This document shows positions 1-5,285 of a stretch of 11,767 nucleotides of DNA, in pieces. The stretch's first letter is position 1, and the number at the start of each line of letters is the position of its first letter. The position numbers were made by a program, and so were the translations under genes. This stretch comes from XYB1-FULL-44-23 sp964441445 (GTDB taxonomy: Bacteria > Patescibacteriota > Microgenomatia > CAZETR01 > Amesbacteraceae), in NCBI GenBank assembly GCA_964441445.1, contig CAYTYO010000020.1, forward strand, positions 1-11,767, in the 5' to 3' direction. The notes below the pieces were generated by a model. It was not told the DNA's origin, searched no databases, and worked only from the letters and a program-made list of their open reading frames with translations.

Positions 1-95
1 AACCACATCGGCGGGACTTATTTTTTTGCCACGCTGTCTTAATGGTAACGTAACTTTCGAATTCTACCTGATTAGTTGCAGGTATACAAGCTCTT
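1..95 (-). ncRNA. probable L10 leader (rplJ autoregulatory leader), cut by the window edge
   Basis: Directly downstream of rplA on the minus strand, where rplJ normally follows. Reading the minus strand, ACCAT (plus 44-48 region) can pair with GUGGU at the window edge, enclosing AAGACA on one side and a GAU on the other. An inner stem GCGUGGC/GUCCCGC has a single mismatch and an A-rich loop. This 'AGACAGC ... CCCGCCGA' layout is the signature of the L10(L12)4-binding leader that represses rplJ-rplL translation. A further 6-bp hairpin lies upstream (TACCTG/CAGGTA, plus 65-84). The rplJ start is outside the window, so the leader cannot be followed to its target. It has no T tract and is not a terminator. 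The family call is from memory of the consensus. Confidence 0.55.
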
Positions 96-100
96 TTAAT

Positions 101-913
101 TTAGACAGTCAACTTTATCCCGGGAGACATGGTTGACTTGAGCACAATTTTTTTGACGTTGCCTGACGGAAGAGCTGATTTTACAGTGGCAATGTTTTTT
201 TCTAATTCAGTGGTTTTTTGGGATAATTTGCCGACGCTTAAATGGATCACCGGTGCTGATTTTTCGGTTTTAAGATTGACAGTTATGGCAGAGGCCATTT
301 TTTTGGCGGCTGCTTGTGGGTCGGCGACTACAGTTCCGTTTTTAGGGTTGGGCATTAAGCCTTTCGGTCCCAGAACTTTGGCGAATTTAACTAATTTACT
401 CATTTGATCCGGTGAGGCGATCAGAACATCAAATTTGATGTTCCCAGCTTCAATTTCGGAAATAGTTGCGGCATCTGCTAAGGCGATTTTTTTGGTTTTT
501 CCGGTCGAAAAGGGAAGATCGAGAGTTTGATTAAGAGATCCCGATTTGAGAACGATGTGCATTTCAATTGTGGGGTCAAATTTGGTCAGGGAGATTTTTT
601 TAAGCAGGTCTAAGGCTTCGCTAATGGAGTATGTCTGATCAACTTTGACGAGAAGCTTGGCAGTTTTATAAGCTGAGGAGCGAACGTGAACTTTGGCTGT
701 TTTTGAGGAGGTGGTGTTTTCGACCTTCTCAGCTTCAGGTGAGACGGTAACGGCGGAGGCAGCAGTTTCTTCCGGAATAGATTCAATATTTTCTTTTTCA
801 GGGGATATATCTTTGCCGGTGCGAAGTTTTTTTTGCTTTAACTGGACGGCCCGTTTGTCCTTTAACTTGGATTCGTTCTCAGAACCTAAAACTGTGATGC
901 GTTTTTTACCCAT
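101..913 (-). CDS. rplA: 50S ribosomal protein L1 with long N-terminal extension
   Basis: L1 binds the 23S rRNA L1 stalk and helps E-site tRNA leave; in many bacteria it also represses its own operon. The family signature LGPKGLMPNPKNGTVV is at residues 181-196, and the start of the usual L1 fold (YSISEALDLLKK) is at about residue 95. In typical bacterial L1 the equivalent segment comes near residue 25, so about 70 extra residues precede it. They are rich in Lys, Glu, Ser and Thr and probably disordered. The protein is 270 residues against about 230 usually. The ATG at 913 is the only start in the open frame. The nearest Shine-Dalgarno (GGAGG on the minus strand) is 18 bases away, longer than normal. 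It follows rplK after an unusually long spacer and precedes an L10 leader, so gene order is classical even though the spacing is not. Confidence 0.96.
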   Translation of the reverse strand: MGKKRITVLGSENESKLKDKRAVQLKQKKLRTGKDISPEKENIESIPEETAASAVTVSPEAEKVENTTSSKTAKVHVRSSAYKTAKLLVKVDQTYSISEALDLLKKISLTKFDPTIEMHIVLKSGSLNQTLDLPFSTGKTKKIALADAATISEIEAGNIKFDVLIASPDQMSKLVKFAKVLGPKGLMPNPKNGTVVADPQAAAKKMASAITVNLKTEKSAPVIHLSVGKLSQKTTELEKNIATVKSALPSGNVKKIVLKSTMSPGIKLTV

Positions 914-928
914 ATGCGTTTGATTAAA

Positions 929-975
929 CTTCCTCCAGGCGATCTGCTAAAGAATAACGATCAAAAAGGAGGTAG
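929..975 (-). promoter_or_regulatory. hairpin in the rplA leader masking GGAGG
   Basis: On the minus strand CTACCTCC (plus 968-975) pairs with GGAGGAAG (plus 929-936) in 7 of 8 positions. A nested GATC/GATC pairing (959-962 with 941-944) sits inside it. The hairpin would start within a base or two of the predicted transcript start and bury the only Shine-Dalgarno-like sequence before rplA. This could be a translational operator, for example for L1 itself, but I do not see a provable L1 rRNA mimic. The 18-base distance from GGAGG to the ATG weakens the idea. Confidence 0.4.
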
Positions 976-980
976 AGAGG

Positions 981-1009
981 ATTATACATGAAACGAAGAG
1001 ACCTGGGAA
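981..1009 (-). promoter_or_regulatory. promoter for rplA
   Basis: Minus-strand -35 TTCCCA (plus 1004-1009, 4 of 6 consensus), 17-base spacer, -10 TATAAT (plus 981-986, perfect). The predicted start is near 974, giving a leader of about 60 bases to the rplA ATG at 913. It would let rplA be expressed separately from rplK. Confidence 0.5.
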
Positions 1010-1287
1010 GAGTTAGTGCAGATTTAAAACCTCTTTGGCGGAAGTACTTTGTACTGTTGGGTCGAATACACTGAATGGGGCAGGTTAATAGTTATTGCGT
1101 AATAGGGATGGACATTGTAGTTGTTAAATAACAGATATATATAGTTTGTAATAAATTGATGGCTTTGTAAAAATGCTTTGTGAACCATAAATTAGTGAAC
1201 GGAGAGGGAAGTACCGCGCTGAAAACGCGACAAAAAAAGTTGCGGAAAGTAGACGATATGGAGCTAGTATGCGGATGGAGAAAGATG

Positions 1288-1713
1288 TTAGACGACTTTG
1301 ATACCCATGGAGCGGGCCGTGCCTTCTATGGTCTTTATAGCGGCTTCCAGAGTATCAGCATTGAGGTCGCCGAGTTTCTTTTCGGCAATTTCTTTTATTT
1401 GTTCATGGGAGATATTGCCGGCGGTTTCGCGACCGGGTTTTTGGGAAGCAGATTTAAGACCCAGAACCTTTTTAATCATGGCTGAAACAGGAGCGAGTTT
1501 AGTAATAAAAGTGAAACTGCGGTCTTCGTAGACGGTGATCACTGCCGGAACAATGTTACCTTTCATGTCTTTGGTTTTGTCATTGTATTGTTTGACAAAA
1601 TCCATGATGGGAATACCGTGTTGGCCGAGAGCGGGACCGACCGGGGGTGCGGGAGTAGCTTCACCGGCAGGCAGGTTTAATTTAAGGATGACTTTGACTT
1701 TTTTGGGGGCCAT
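1288..1713 (-). CDS. rplK: 50S ribosomal protein L11
   Basis: L11 forms the GTPase-associated centre with 23S rRNA helices 43-44 and contacts elongation factors. At 141 residues it has the normal length. The proline-rich N-terminal signature PAPPVGPALGQHGI is at residues 21-34 and the C-terminal RNA-binding domain ends in TARSMGIKVV. The ATG at 1713 gives the family's typical N-terminus (MAPKKVKVIL). No Shine-Dalgarno is visible. A TATTTT (plus 1720-1725) lies 6 bases before the ATG, so an extra leaderless transcript is possible, though no good -35 accompanies it. It starts 19 bases after the cysteine protein, which separates it from nusG, its usual direct neighbour. Confidence 0.97.
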   Translation of the reverse strand: MAPKKVKVILKLNLPAGEATPAPPVGPALGQHGIPIMDFVKQYNDKTKDMKGNIVPAVITVYEDRSFTFITKLAPVSAMIKKVLGLKSASQKPGRETAGNISHEQIKEIAEKKLGDLNADTLEAAIKTIEGTARSMGIKVV

Positions 1714-1732
1714 GTAGAGAAAATATTAGTTT

Positions 1733-1942
1733 TTAACCGCGGTGAGAGCTTTGATTAGGGTTATCAGGGCAGTCTTGTTGGTGTGCAGCGTAGCTAATTA
1801 TAGTATCCGGGGAATTTCCGGCAGAACACGGGCCATAAACTTTTTCCTCGATCGATCCAGACCGGTTTCGATGAATACAACTTGCGCAGCCAAATTTTTG
1901 CACTGCGGCTCGAAGTTTTGCGATTTTATCAGTTTCGTTCAT
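1733..1942 (-). CDS. 69-residue cysteine protein of unknown function between nusG and rplK
   Basis: I do not recognise this protein. The ATG at 1942 is chosen over an upstream in-frame ATG at 1978 inside nusG because it lies 7 bases past the nusG stop and 6 bases past a perfect TATAAT. The product has an N-terminal helix-like segment (residues 1-17), then Cys19-x2-Cys22, His24, Cys39, His54 and Cys58. A small zinc-binding fold is possible but not demonstrated. The C-terminus is polar (NPNQSSHRG). Its place inside the secE-nusG-rplK-rplA block, with tight spacing on both sides, argues it is a real gene and expressed with the ribosomal block. A link to transcription or translation is inference from position only. 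A weak alternative is a nonfunctional ORF, since its ends are fixed by only one long open frame. Confidence 0.6.
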   Translation of the reverse strand: MNETDKIAKLRAAVQKFGCASCIHRNRSGSIEEKVYGPCSAGNSPDTIISYAAHQQDCPDNPNQSSHRG

Positions 1943-1948
1943 GTGCGG

Positions 1949-1978
1949 ATTATATCTTTTTAACCTGTAAAAAATCAA
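1949..1978 (-). promoter_or_regulatory. internal promoter at the end of nusG, leaderless layout
   Basis: Minus strand: -35 TTGATT (plus 1973-1978), 18-base spacer, -10 TATAAT (plus 1949-1954), which spans the nusG stop codon. The -10 ends 6 bases before the ATG at 1942, so transcription would start at or next to the start codon. It could drive the cysteine protein, rplK and perhaps rplA independently of secE-nusG. Confidence 0.5.
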
Positions 1979-2657
1979 GCTCTACCGGGGTTTCCCGACC
2001 AAAGATGCTGACCAAAACCTTCAGTTTACCTGAGGCTTCGTCAATTGATTCAATGGAACCGAGGAAGTCAGCAAACGGACCGTCGGTAATCTTGACAGCT
2101 TCTCCGACACTGAAATTGGCTTTGTATTTGGGAGCTCCCATTTGGGCAAACTGCATAATAGCTTCGACTTCGGGAAGGGAAAGAGGGGTGGGCTTGTTGC
2201 CGATACCGACAAAGCCGGTTACGCCGGCGGTGGTCCTGACTACCAACCAGGAGTCGTCATCCAAAATCATTTTTATGAGCAAGTAGCCGGGGAAGATTTT
2301 TTCTTTAACAGAGGATTTTTTACCGTGCCTAATTTGGATTTTGTCCTGGGTCGGGATCAAAACTTCGAAGACTTTATCTGTCTGGCCGAGCGTGGCGACA
2401 CGTTGGCGCAAGGTTTCGGCTACTCTGGCTTCGTGGCCGGAGTAAGTATGAACAACAAACCATCTGGCATTAGCTGCAAGTTCGGTGTTGGGGTTTATGA
2501 TCAGATGGCCGGGAATGATTTTAGTTCCCAAGCCGCGTTCAGTGATATTGGTGGCGGGAGCTACAACCGGAGTTTCATCTACAGTCGAGGTATCAGAATT
2601 TTCTTCGAAAACCTGTTCCAGATTGGTATTTAGGGGATCGTTTTTATCCTGGGTCAT
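1950..2657 (-). CDS. nusG: transcription termination/antitermination factor NusG
   Basis: NusG binds RNA polymerase through its NGN domain and links it to Rho or to ribosomal protein S10 through its KOW domain. The NGN domain begins near residue 66 (RWFVVHTYSGHE) and holds IFPGYLLIKM (121-130) and RTTAGVTGFVG (141-151). The KOW region includes VGEAVKITDGPFADFLGSI (184-202). The first 65 residues are an acidic, Thr/Pro-rich tail, making 235 residues instead of about 180. The ATG at 2657 follows the secE stop by 3 bases, the standard secE-nusG pairing, with no obvious Shine-Dalgarno. The end of the gene doubles as a promoter for the next gene. Confidence 0.96.
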   Translation of the reverse strand: MTQDKNDPLNTNLEQVFEENSDTSTVDETPVVAPATNITERGLGTKIIPGHLIINPNTELAANARWFVVHTYSGHEARVAETLRQRVATLGQTDKVFEVLIPTQDKIQIRHGKKSSVKEKIFPGYLLIKMILDDDSWLVVRTTAGVTGFVGIGNKPTPLSLPEVEAIMQFAQMGAPKYKANFSVGEAVKITDGPFADFLGSIESIDEASGKLKVLVSIFGRETPVELDFLQVKKI

Positions 2658-2660
2658 ATG

Positions 2661-2843
2661 TTATTTGGTGGCTAAAGATTTTAATAAATTAGCAAAAACA
2701 AAATCCAAACCTCCGACATAGGCGCCAACCAGAACCGAGATGGCGATAACTATGACGGTCAGATTTAGAGTTTCTTTTCTTGTTGGCCAGCGGACAAGTT
2801 TGAGTTCAGCTATTGTTTCCTTAATATAGGTAGTAAAACTCAT
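2661..2843 (-). CDS. secE: preprotein translocase subunit SecE
   Basis: SecE is the essential one-helix clamp of the SecYEG channel in the inner membrane. The 60-residue product is the short bacterial form. An amphipathic N-terminal helix carries the signature ELKLVRWPTRKET (residues 13-25), followed by one transmembrane helix (about 27-53). It is the first gene of the secE-nusG-rplK-rplA block. The ATG at 2843 lies 6 bases after an extended -10 promoter element and has no Shine-Dalgarno, so it is probably read from a leaderless mRNA. Confidence 0.94.
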   Translation of the reverse strand: MSFTTYIKETIAELKLVRWPTRKETLNLTVIVIAISVLVGAYVGGLDFVFANLLKSLATK

Positions 2844-2849
2844 ACCGCT

Positions 2850-2858
2850 ATTCTAGCA
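2850..2858 (-). promoter_or_regulatory. extended -10 promoter of secE, leaderless layout
   Basis: Minus-strand TGC-TAGAAT (plus 2850-2858), an extended -10 with 5 of 6 consensus bases. I see no good -35 at 16-18 bases. The ATG of secE begins 6 bases after the -10, and the TG overlaps the end of the T tract of the preceding terminator. Confidence 0.45.
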
Positions 2859-2881
2859 AAAAAAGAGAGTCTTTCCGACTC
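2858..2881 (-). terminator. Rho-independent terminator after the DUF6580 gene
   Basis: Minus strand: GAGTC (plus 2877-2881), loop GGAAA, GACTC (2867-2871), then TCTTTTTTT. The 5-bp stem is short, but the T tract is good and it starts 10 bases after the DUF6580 stop codon. It separates the riboswitch-controlled pair from secE. Confidence 0.55.
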
Positions 2882-2891
2882 GTGTCAAGCA

Positions 2892-3455
2892 TTATATCAG
2901 GCGGGTGCGCACGAGTAAAGCTCTGGTTTGGACGATTAAGTTGGGGATTAACTGGATGGCCAGAAAGCCTGAGGGGATAAAAAGAAGGGTGCTGGCCAGT
3001 TGCAGGCGAAGGAAGGGTAGTCCGGCCACATAACTTTGAAGCAGTCCGGTAAGAGTATTTGGGTACATGCCCCAGGAGTCGAGCAACCAAACGCCGAAGT
3101 TGGTCCAGAAAAAAAAGAATAAATTGGAAAGCAAACCGAAAAAGGTGCCGGAAACGGCGGCGGGAAGCTGTAGGGCATGGTGTTTAAATTGGCGCAAGAC
3201 AAGCAGCGGGAGGATAAATCCGGACCAGGTGAAGACAAAAATCCGGGTGTTGCCGATGACAAGATCTGTGGCGATTAGAAGCAGAAGGGTAAATTTCAGG
3301 CTGGATTTGACCGACAAGTACCAGCCGGAGGCAATCATGGCTAAAGTAACTAATTCCACATTGGGGCCGAGATCAAATACGGTTCGTTCCAAAAAGGCAA
3401 GAACTGTGATGAACAGAACGGCAAAGATGGGTTTCGGATTATTCAGGTTTAACAT
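2892..3455 (-). CDS. DUF6580 / ECF S-component-like membrane protein
   Basis: A 187-residue, very hydrophobic protein with about five to six membrane helices. The C-terminal half has a motif set I recognise from DUF6580 proteins, which resemble substrate-binding S components of energy-coupling-factor vitamin transporters: TNFGVWL (residues 118-124), YPNTLTGLL (131-139) and YVAGLPFLR (142-150). The ATG at 3455 is preferred to one at 3572 because the longer form would run deep into the neighbouring DUF4430 gene. The chosen start overlaps that gene by 17 bases, suggesting translational coupling. The partner carries a DUF4430 domain and the pair lies behind a probable cobalamin riboswitch, so cobalamin or a corrinoid is the inferred cargo. 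No ECF ATPase or T component is in this window. Confidence 0.75.
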   Translation of the reverse strand: MLNLNNPKPIFAVLFITVLAFLERTVFDLGPNVELVTLAMIASGWYLSVKSSLKFTLLLLIATDLVIGNTRIFVFTWSGFILPLLVLRQFKHHALQLPAAVSGTFFGLLSNLFFFFWTNFGVWLLDSWGMYPNTLTGLLQSYVAGLPFLRLQLASTLLFIPSGFLAIQLIPNLIVQTRALLVRTRLI

Positions 3456-3867
3456 ATTTCCATTCGATTTTATCGCCGGGTTTAAGTAAATAATCTGAGG
3501 CACCAACACTGGAAGACTGGTCATTAACATAAAATACCCAGGCTTTTTCGGGAGTATTTTTGTAGCCGCCAATATTTTCCACTAAATTGCCAAAGCTATA
3601 TTTCTTATATGTGAATTCGATTTTTTCCTGGTCAGCTACATTTTGTAACAGCGTAAAAGCCGAAGGTGAACCGGTATATGGTTGGGAGTAGGTAACGGTT
3701 GGTAGGTTGCCGTAATTGATGCTTAAAGACAGATCAGCGGAGACGGGAACAGCTGTGGGTGTAGGAGTGCGAGGGGAGAGGAATGAGGTTAAGGATGAAG
3801 TAGGAAAAAAGATAACAAAGGCCAGGAGGAGTGCAGCAAAGAGAAGTAATTTATTTCTGGTTGACAT
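3439..3867 (-). CDS. membrane-anchored DUF4430 domain protein, possible corrinoid-binding protein
   Basis: The 142-residue product has an N-terminal signal anchor (hydrophobic residues about 7-25, no lipobox cysteine), a Pro/Thr-rich linker (about 31-44), then a DUF4430 domain (about 45-140). Family features are the SAFTLLQNVA segment, the GGYKNTPEKAWVFYVN strand pair, and SVGASDYLLKPGDKIEWKY at the C-terminus. DUF4430 is related to the C-terminal cobalamin-binding domain of intrinsic factor/transcobalamin, so extracellular cobalamin capture is a reasonable role. The ATG at 3867 has AGGA 5 bases upstream, one of the few clear Shine-Dalgarno sites here, and that site lies in a hairpin of the upstream riboswitch-like leader. 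The gene overlaps the downstream DUF6580 gene by 17 bases. Confidence 0.82.
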   Translation of the reverse strand: MSTRNKLLLFAALLLAFVIFFPTSSLTSFLSPRTPTPTAVPVSADLSLSINYGNLPTVTYSQPYTGSPSAFTLLQNVADQEKIEFTYKKYSFGNLVENIGGYKNTPEKAWVFYVNDQSSSVGASDYLLKPGDKIEWKYVKPE

Positions 3868-3965
3868 AATGATCCTACTCGGGATTAAAGAGATTGTTAG
3901 TTTTCCGGCTTTAACGGTTGCGGCACAGCGGGGAAATTACATCCCACTTCCTTAAACACAATCTT
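3868..3965 (-). ncRNA. probable compact cobalamin riboswitch
   Basis: Minus strand. The predicted transcript starts at about 3965. A perfect 7-bp closing stem, AGATTGT (plus 3958-3964) with ACAATCT (3891-3897), encloses a core that follows the cobalamin-riboswitch order: TTTAAGGAA, a GGGA...UUCCC hairpin with a UGUAAU loop, then GCTGTGCCGCAACCGT (compare GCUGU-CCCGCAACUGU), then AAGCCGGAAAACTAAC in the place of the B12 box (compare AGCCAGGAGACCUGCC). The closed domain is only 74 nt, so peripheral helices are missing, as in the compact classes. Downstream, ATCC (3882-3885) pairs with GGAT (3872-3875) and hides the AGGA Shine-Dalgarno of the DUF4430 gene, a plausible translational switch. The B12 box is degenerate, so ligand class is uncertain. 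Confidence 0.7.
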
Positions 3966-3971
3966 GTAACG

Positions 3972-3999
3972 ACTTTACTTTTTTTAGGGTAATTGTCAA
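3972..3999 (-). promoter_or_regulatory. promoter of the riboswitch / DUF4430 / DUF6580 operon
   Basis: Minus strand: perfect -35 TTGACA (plus 3994-3999), 16-base spacer, -10 TAAAGT (plus 3972-3977, 4 of 6). The -35 starts 3 bases after the yvcK stop. The expected start near 3965 is exactly at the first base of the riboswitch closing stem, which supports both calls. Confidence 0.55.
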
Positions 4000-4002
4000 G
4001 GA

Positions 4003-5019
4003 TTAAATGAGGAGCTTTTTGAAAATTTTGGCTAGCTCGACAGGATCGTGACGAAGACGGTTCAATTGCGGGGTAATGGAGTAGATTTTGCCGGTTTCAA
4101 CCCGAATACCCAGTGATTTAAGCGGAGAAGTCTGCTCTGCACTCCAGCCTAAGAAATGAGAATGTTCGGCCGCGTAAGTGGCCGCAATGCTGGGGTACTT
4201 ACGGTCAAACTGGGCACGGGAAATGTCGGGACAAATAAGAACATCAAAGGGTTTTTTGAGTTTAGTGTAGGTTTGAAAAATGCCCAAGTACTGTTTAGGG
4301 GTAAATTCATGAGTTTGATTGCGGTTGGAGACGAGATTGGAAATGAGAATTTTACGGGCGGAAGTTTTTTTTAGAGCGGAAGTAATGCCTTGGGGGAGAA
4401 AATTGGAAATAATTGAACCGTAGACGCTGCCTGGGCTATAAATAAGGTAATCGGTATTGATAATTGCTGATATAGCCTCAGGAGTGGCTGCAACCGGATG
4501 ATCCAGCCAGATTTTAGAAATAGTATTGGCGGACATGGATTGACGGTCTAATTCATGTTCACCGGTAAACGTATTCCCCTGAGAGGTGGAAAAACGAATA
4601 TTGGCTGATTGAAGTGTGATGGGGATTGCCTGGCCGCTGAAATGGATATCCAGGATTTTTTCCAGAGTGTTCTGAACGGCAAGGAAATTACCGGCGTGCT
4701 TTTCCAGGAGGGCATAGTAAAGGGTGTAGCCTAAGTTGCGATTACGGCCATCAGTAAAACTGACCAGATCCGTAAAGGCAGATATGCGGGGAAGGTGATT
4801 TTGGCGGGGAGAGATGAGGGCTAAGAGATTACGTAGAAGGTCGGATACGGCAATGATACGATCACGCTCATCGCTTCTGACCTGACCGGTTTTACCGCCG
4901 GAGTCGGTTGAAGCGGAAACGGCAAAAATATTTGTAAACCTGGCTAAAATTAAAGACCTGATGACAATGGGTGATCCGGTACCGCCACCTATGGTGGTAA
5001 CGCGCAAACGTTTGGCCAT
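4003..5019 (-). CDS. YvcK/CofD-like protein (gluconeogenesis-factor family)
   Basis: A 338-residue member of the CofD/YvcK superfamily. YvcK proteins bind UDP-sugars and are needed for normal cell shape and growth on gluconeogenic carbon; CofD itself builds coenzyme F420. The glycine-rich loop IGGGTGSPIVIRSL (10-23) opens the protein, ASTDSGGKTGQVR (36-48) and the following SDERDR match the YvcK DDGGSSGRLR region, and SPGSVYGSIISNFLP with ILISNLV match the 'GPGSLYTSIIPNLL ... CN' block. These favour YvcK over CofD. The ATG at 5019 immediately follows the stop of the one-helix protein (TAA-ATG, no gap), so the two are surely co-transcribed. There is no Shine-Dalgarno. Exact substrate is not known from sequence. 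Confidence 0.88.
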   Translation of the reverse strand: MAKRLRVTTIGGGTGSPIVIRSLILARFTNIFAVSASTDSGGKTGQVRSDERDRIIAVSDLLRNLLALISPRQNHLPRISAFTDLVSFTDGRNRNLGYTLYYALLEKHAGNFLAVQNTLEKILDIHFSGQAIPITLQSANIRFSTSQGNTFTGEHELDRQSMSANTISKIWLDHPVAATPEAISAIINTDYLIYSPGSVYGSIISNFLPQGITSALKKTSARKILISNLVSNRNQTHEFTPKQYLGIFQTYTKLKKPFDVLICPDISRAQFDRKYPSIAATYAAEHSHFLGWSAEQTSPLKSLGIRVETGKIYSITPQLNRLRHDPVELAKIFKKLLI

Positions 5020-5208
5020 TTAAGGATTGACGCCAGTTTCGGCTGCCGGAGAGTGAGCGCCAAGAATCTGAGTGTTTTGGGGAGAAACTAAATATAAGCC
5101 CATGGCCAGAAGACCAAGAATAAAGATGATGACAAAACTTCCCACGGCACGGTTTAATAAGCGCTGGTCAGATTTACGCCAAACTGACGGAGTGAGTGCG
5201 GTTTCCAT
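5020..5208 (-). CDS. 62-residue single-helix membrane protein
   Basis: I do not recognise a family. A short basic/polar N-terminus (residues 1-20) is followed by one transmembrane helix (about 22-42) and a short polar tail. The positive charges ahead of the helix (WRKSDQRLLNR) predict the N-terminus inside and tail outside. It is the first gene of a two-gene unit with the YvcK-like gene, with stop and start directly abutting, so a small membrane partner or anchor for that protein is possible. The ATG at 5208 lies 19 bases after a predicted -10, leaving a leader of about 12 bases without a Shine-Dalgarno. Confidence 0.65.
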   Translation of the reverse strand: METALTPSVWRKSDQRLLNRAVGSFVIIFILGLLAMGLYLVSPQNTQILGAHSPAAETGVNP

Positions 5209-5227
5209 AGCTTATTTTGTAGTTTGG

Positions 5228-5256
5228 ATGATATATCAGGTGGCGATGCGTTGCAA
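5228..5256 (-). promoter_or_regulatory. promoter of the one-helix protein / YvcK operon
   Basis: Minus strand: -35 TTGCAA (plus 5251-5256), 17-base spacer, -10 TATCAT (plus 5228-5233, 5 of 6). The -35 hexamer is palindromic and is also the -35 of the opposing promoter. Confidence 0.5.
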
Positions 5257-5280
5257 ATATAAATTGAGCCGAGGTACAAT
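5251..5280 (+). promoter_or_regulatory. promoter of the guanylate-kinase-like gene, leaderless layout
   Basis: -35 TTGCAA (5251-5256), 18-base spacer, -10 TACAAT (5275-5280, 5 of 6). The ATG at 5286 follows after 5 bases, so the transcript should begin at the start codon. Confidence 0.5.
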
Positions 5281-5285
5281 TGTGT

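Larger units (their letters stand above)
914..1287 (-). other. 374-base spacer between rplK and rplA without a confident gene
   Basis: rplK and rplA are normally nearly adjacent, so this gap is unusual. The rplA promoter and hairpin occupy the rplA-proximal 100 bases. The rest is AT-rich with a perfect small inverted repeat AGTAC-TTT-GTACT (1043-1055) and a run of seven T on the minus strand near 1235 with no convincing stem before it. Two very short ORFs lie in it: minus 924-989 (21 codons) and plus 988-1074 (28 codons). Neither has a usable start signal, and I do not annotate them. I recognise no tRNA or known RNA family. Confidence 0.6.

Noticed and set aside
65..84. TACCTG/CAGGTA inverted repeat as a terminator of rplA
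   Set aside because: No following T tract on the minus strand; it is better read as part of the L10 leader.
924..989. 21-codon minus-strand ORF ending just before rplA
   Set aside because: Its ATG overlaps the predicted -10, so the rplA transcript would not contain it, and it has no Shine-Dalgarno.
988..1074. 28-codon plus-strand ORF with AAGGAGG upstream
   Set aside because: The AAGGAGG is about 14 bases from the ATG and is better explained as one arm of the minus-strand rplA hairpin; no promoter is seen.
1180..1485. Plus-strand open frame antisense to rplK
   Set aside because: Most of it is the complement of rplK, and composition follows rplK codons.
2142..2633. 163-codon plus-strand open frame inside nusG
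   Set aside because: Lies entirely antisense to nusG, with Gly/Phe-rich composition typical of a shadow frame.
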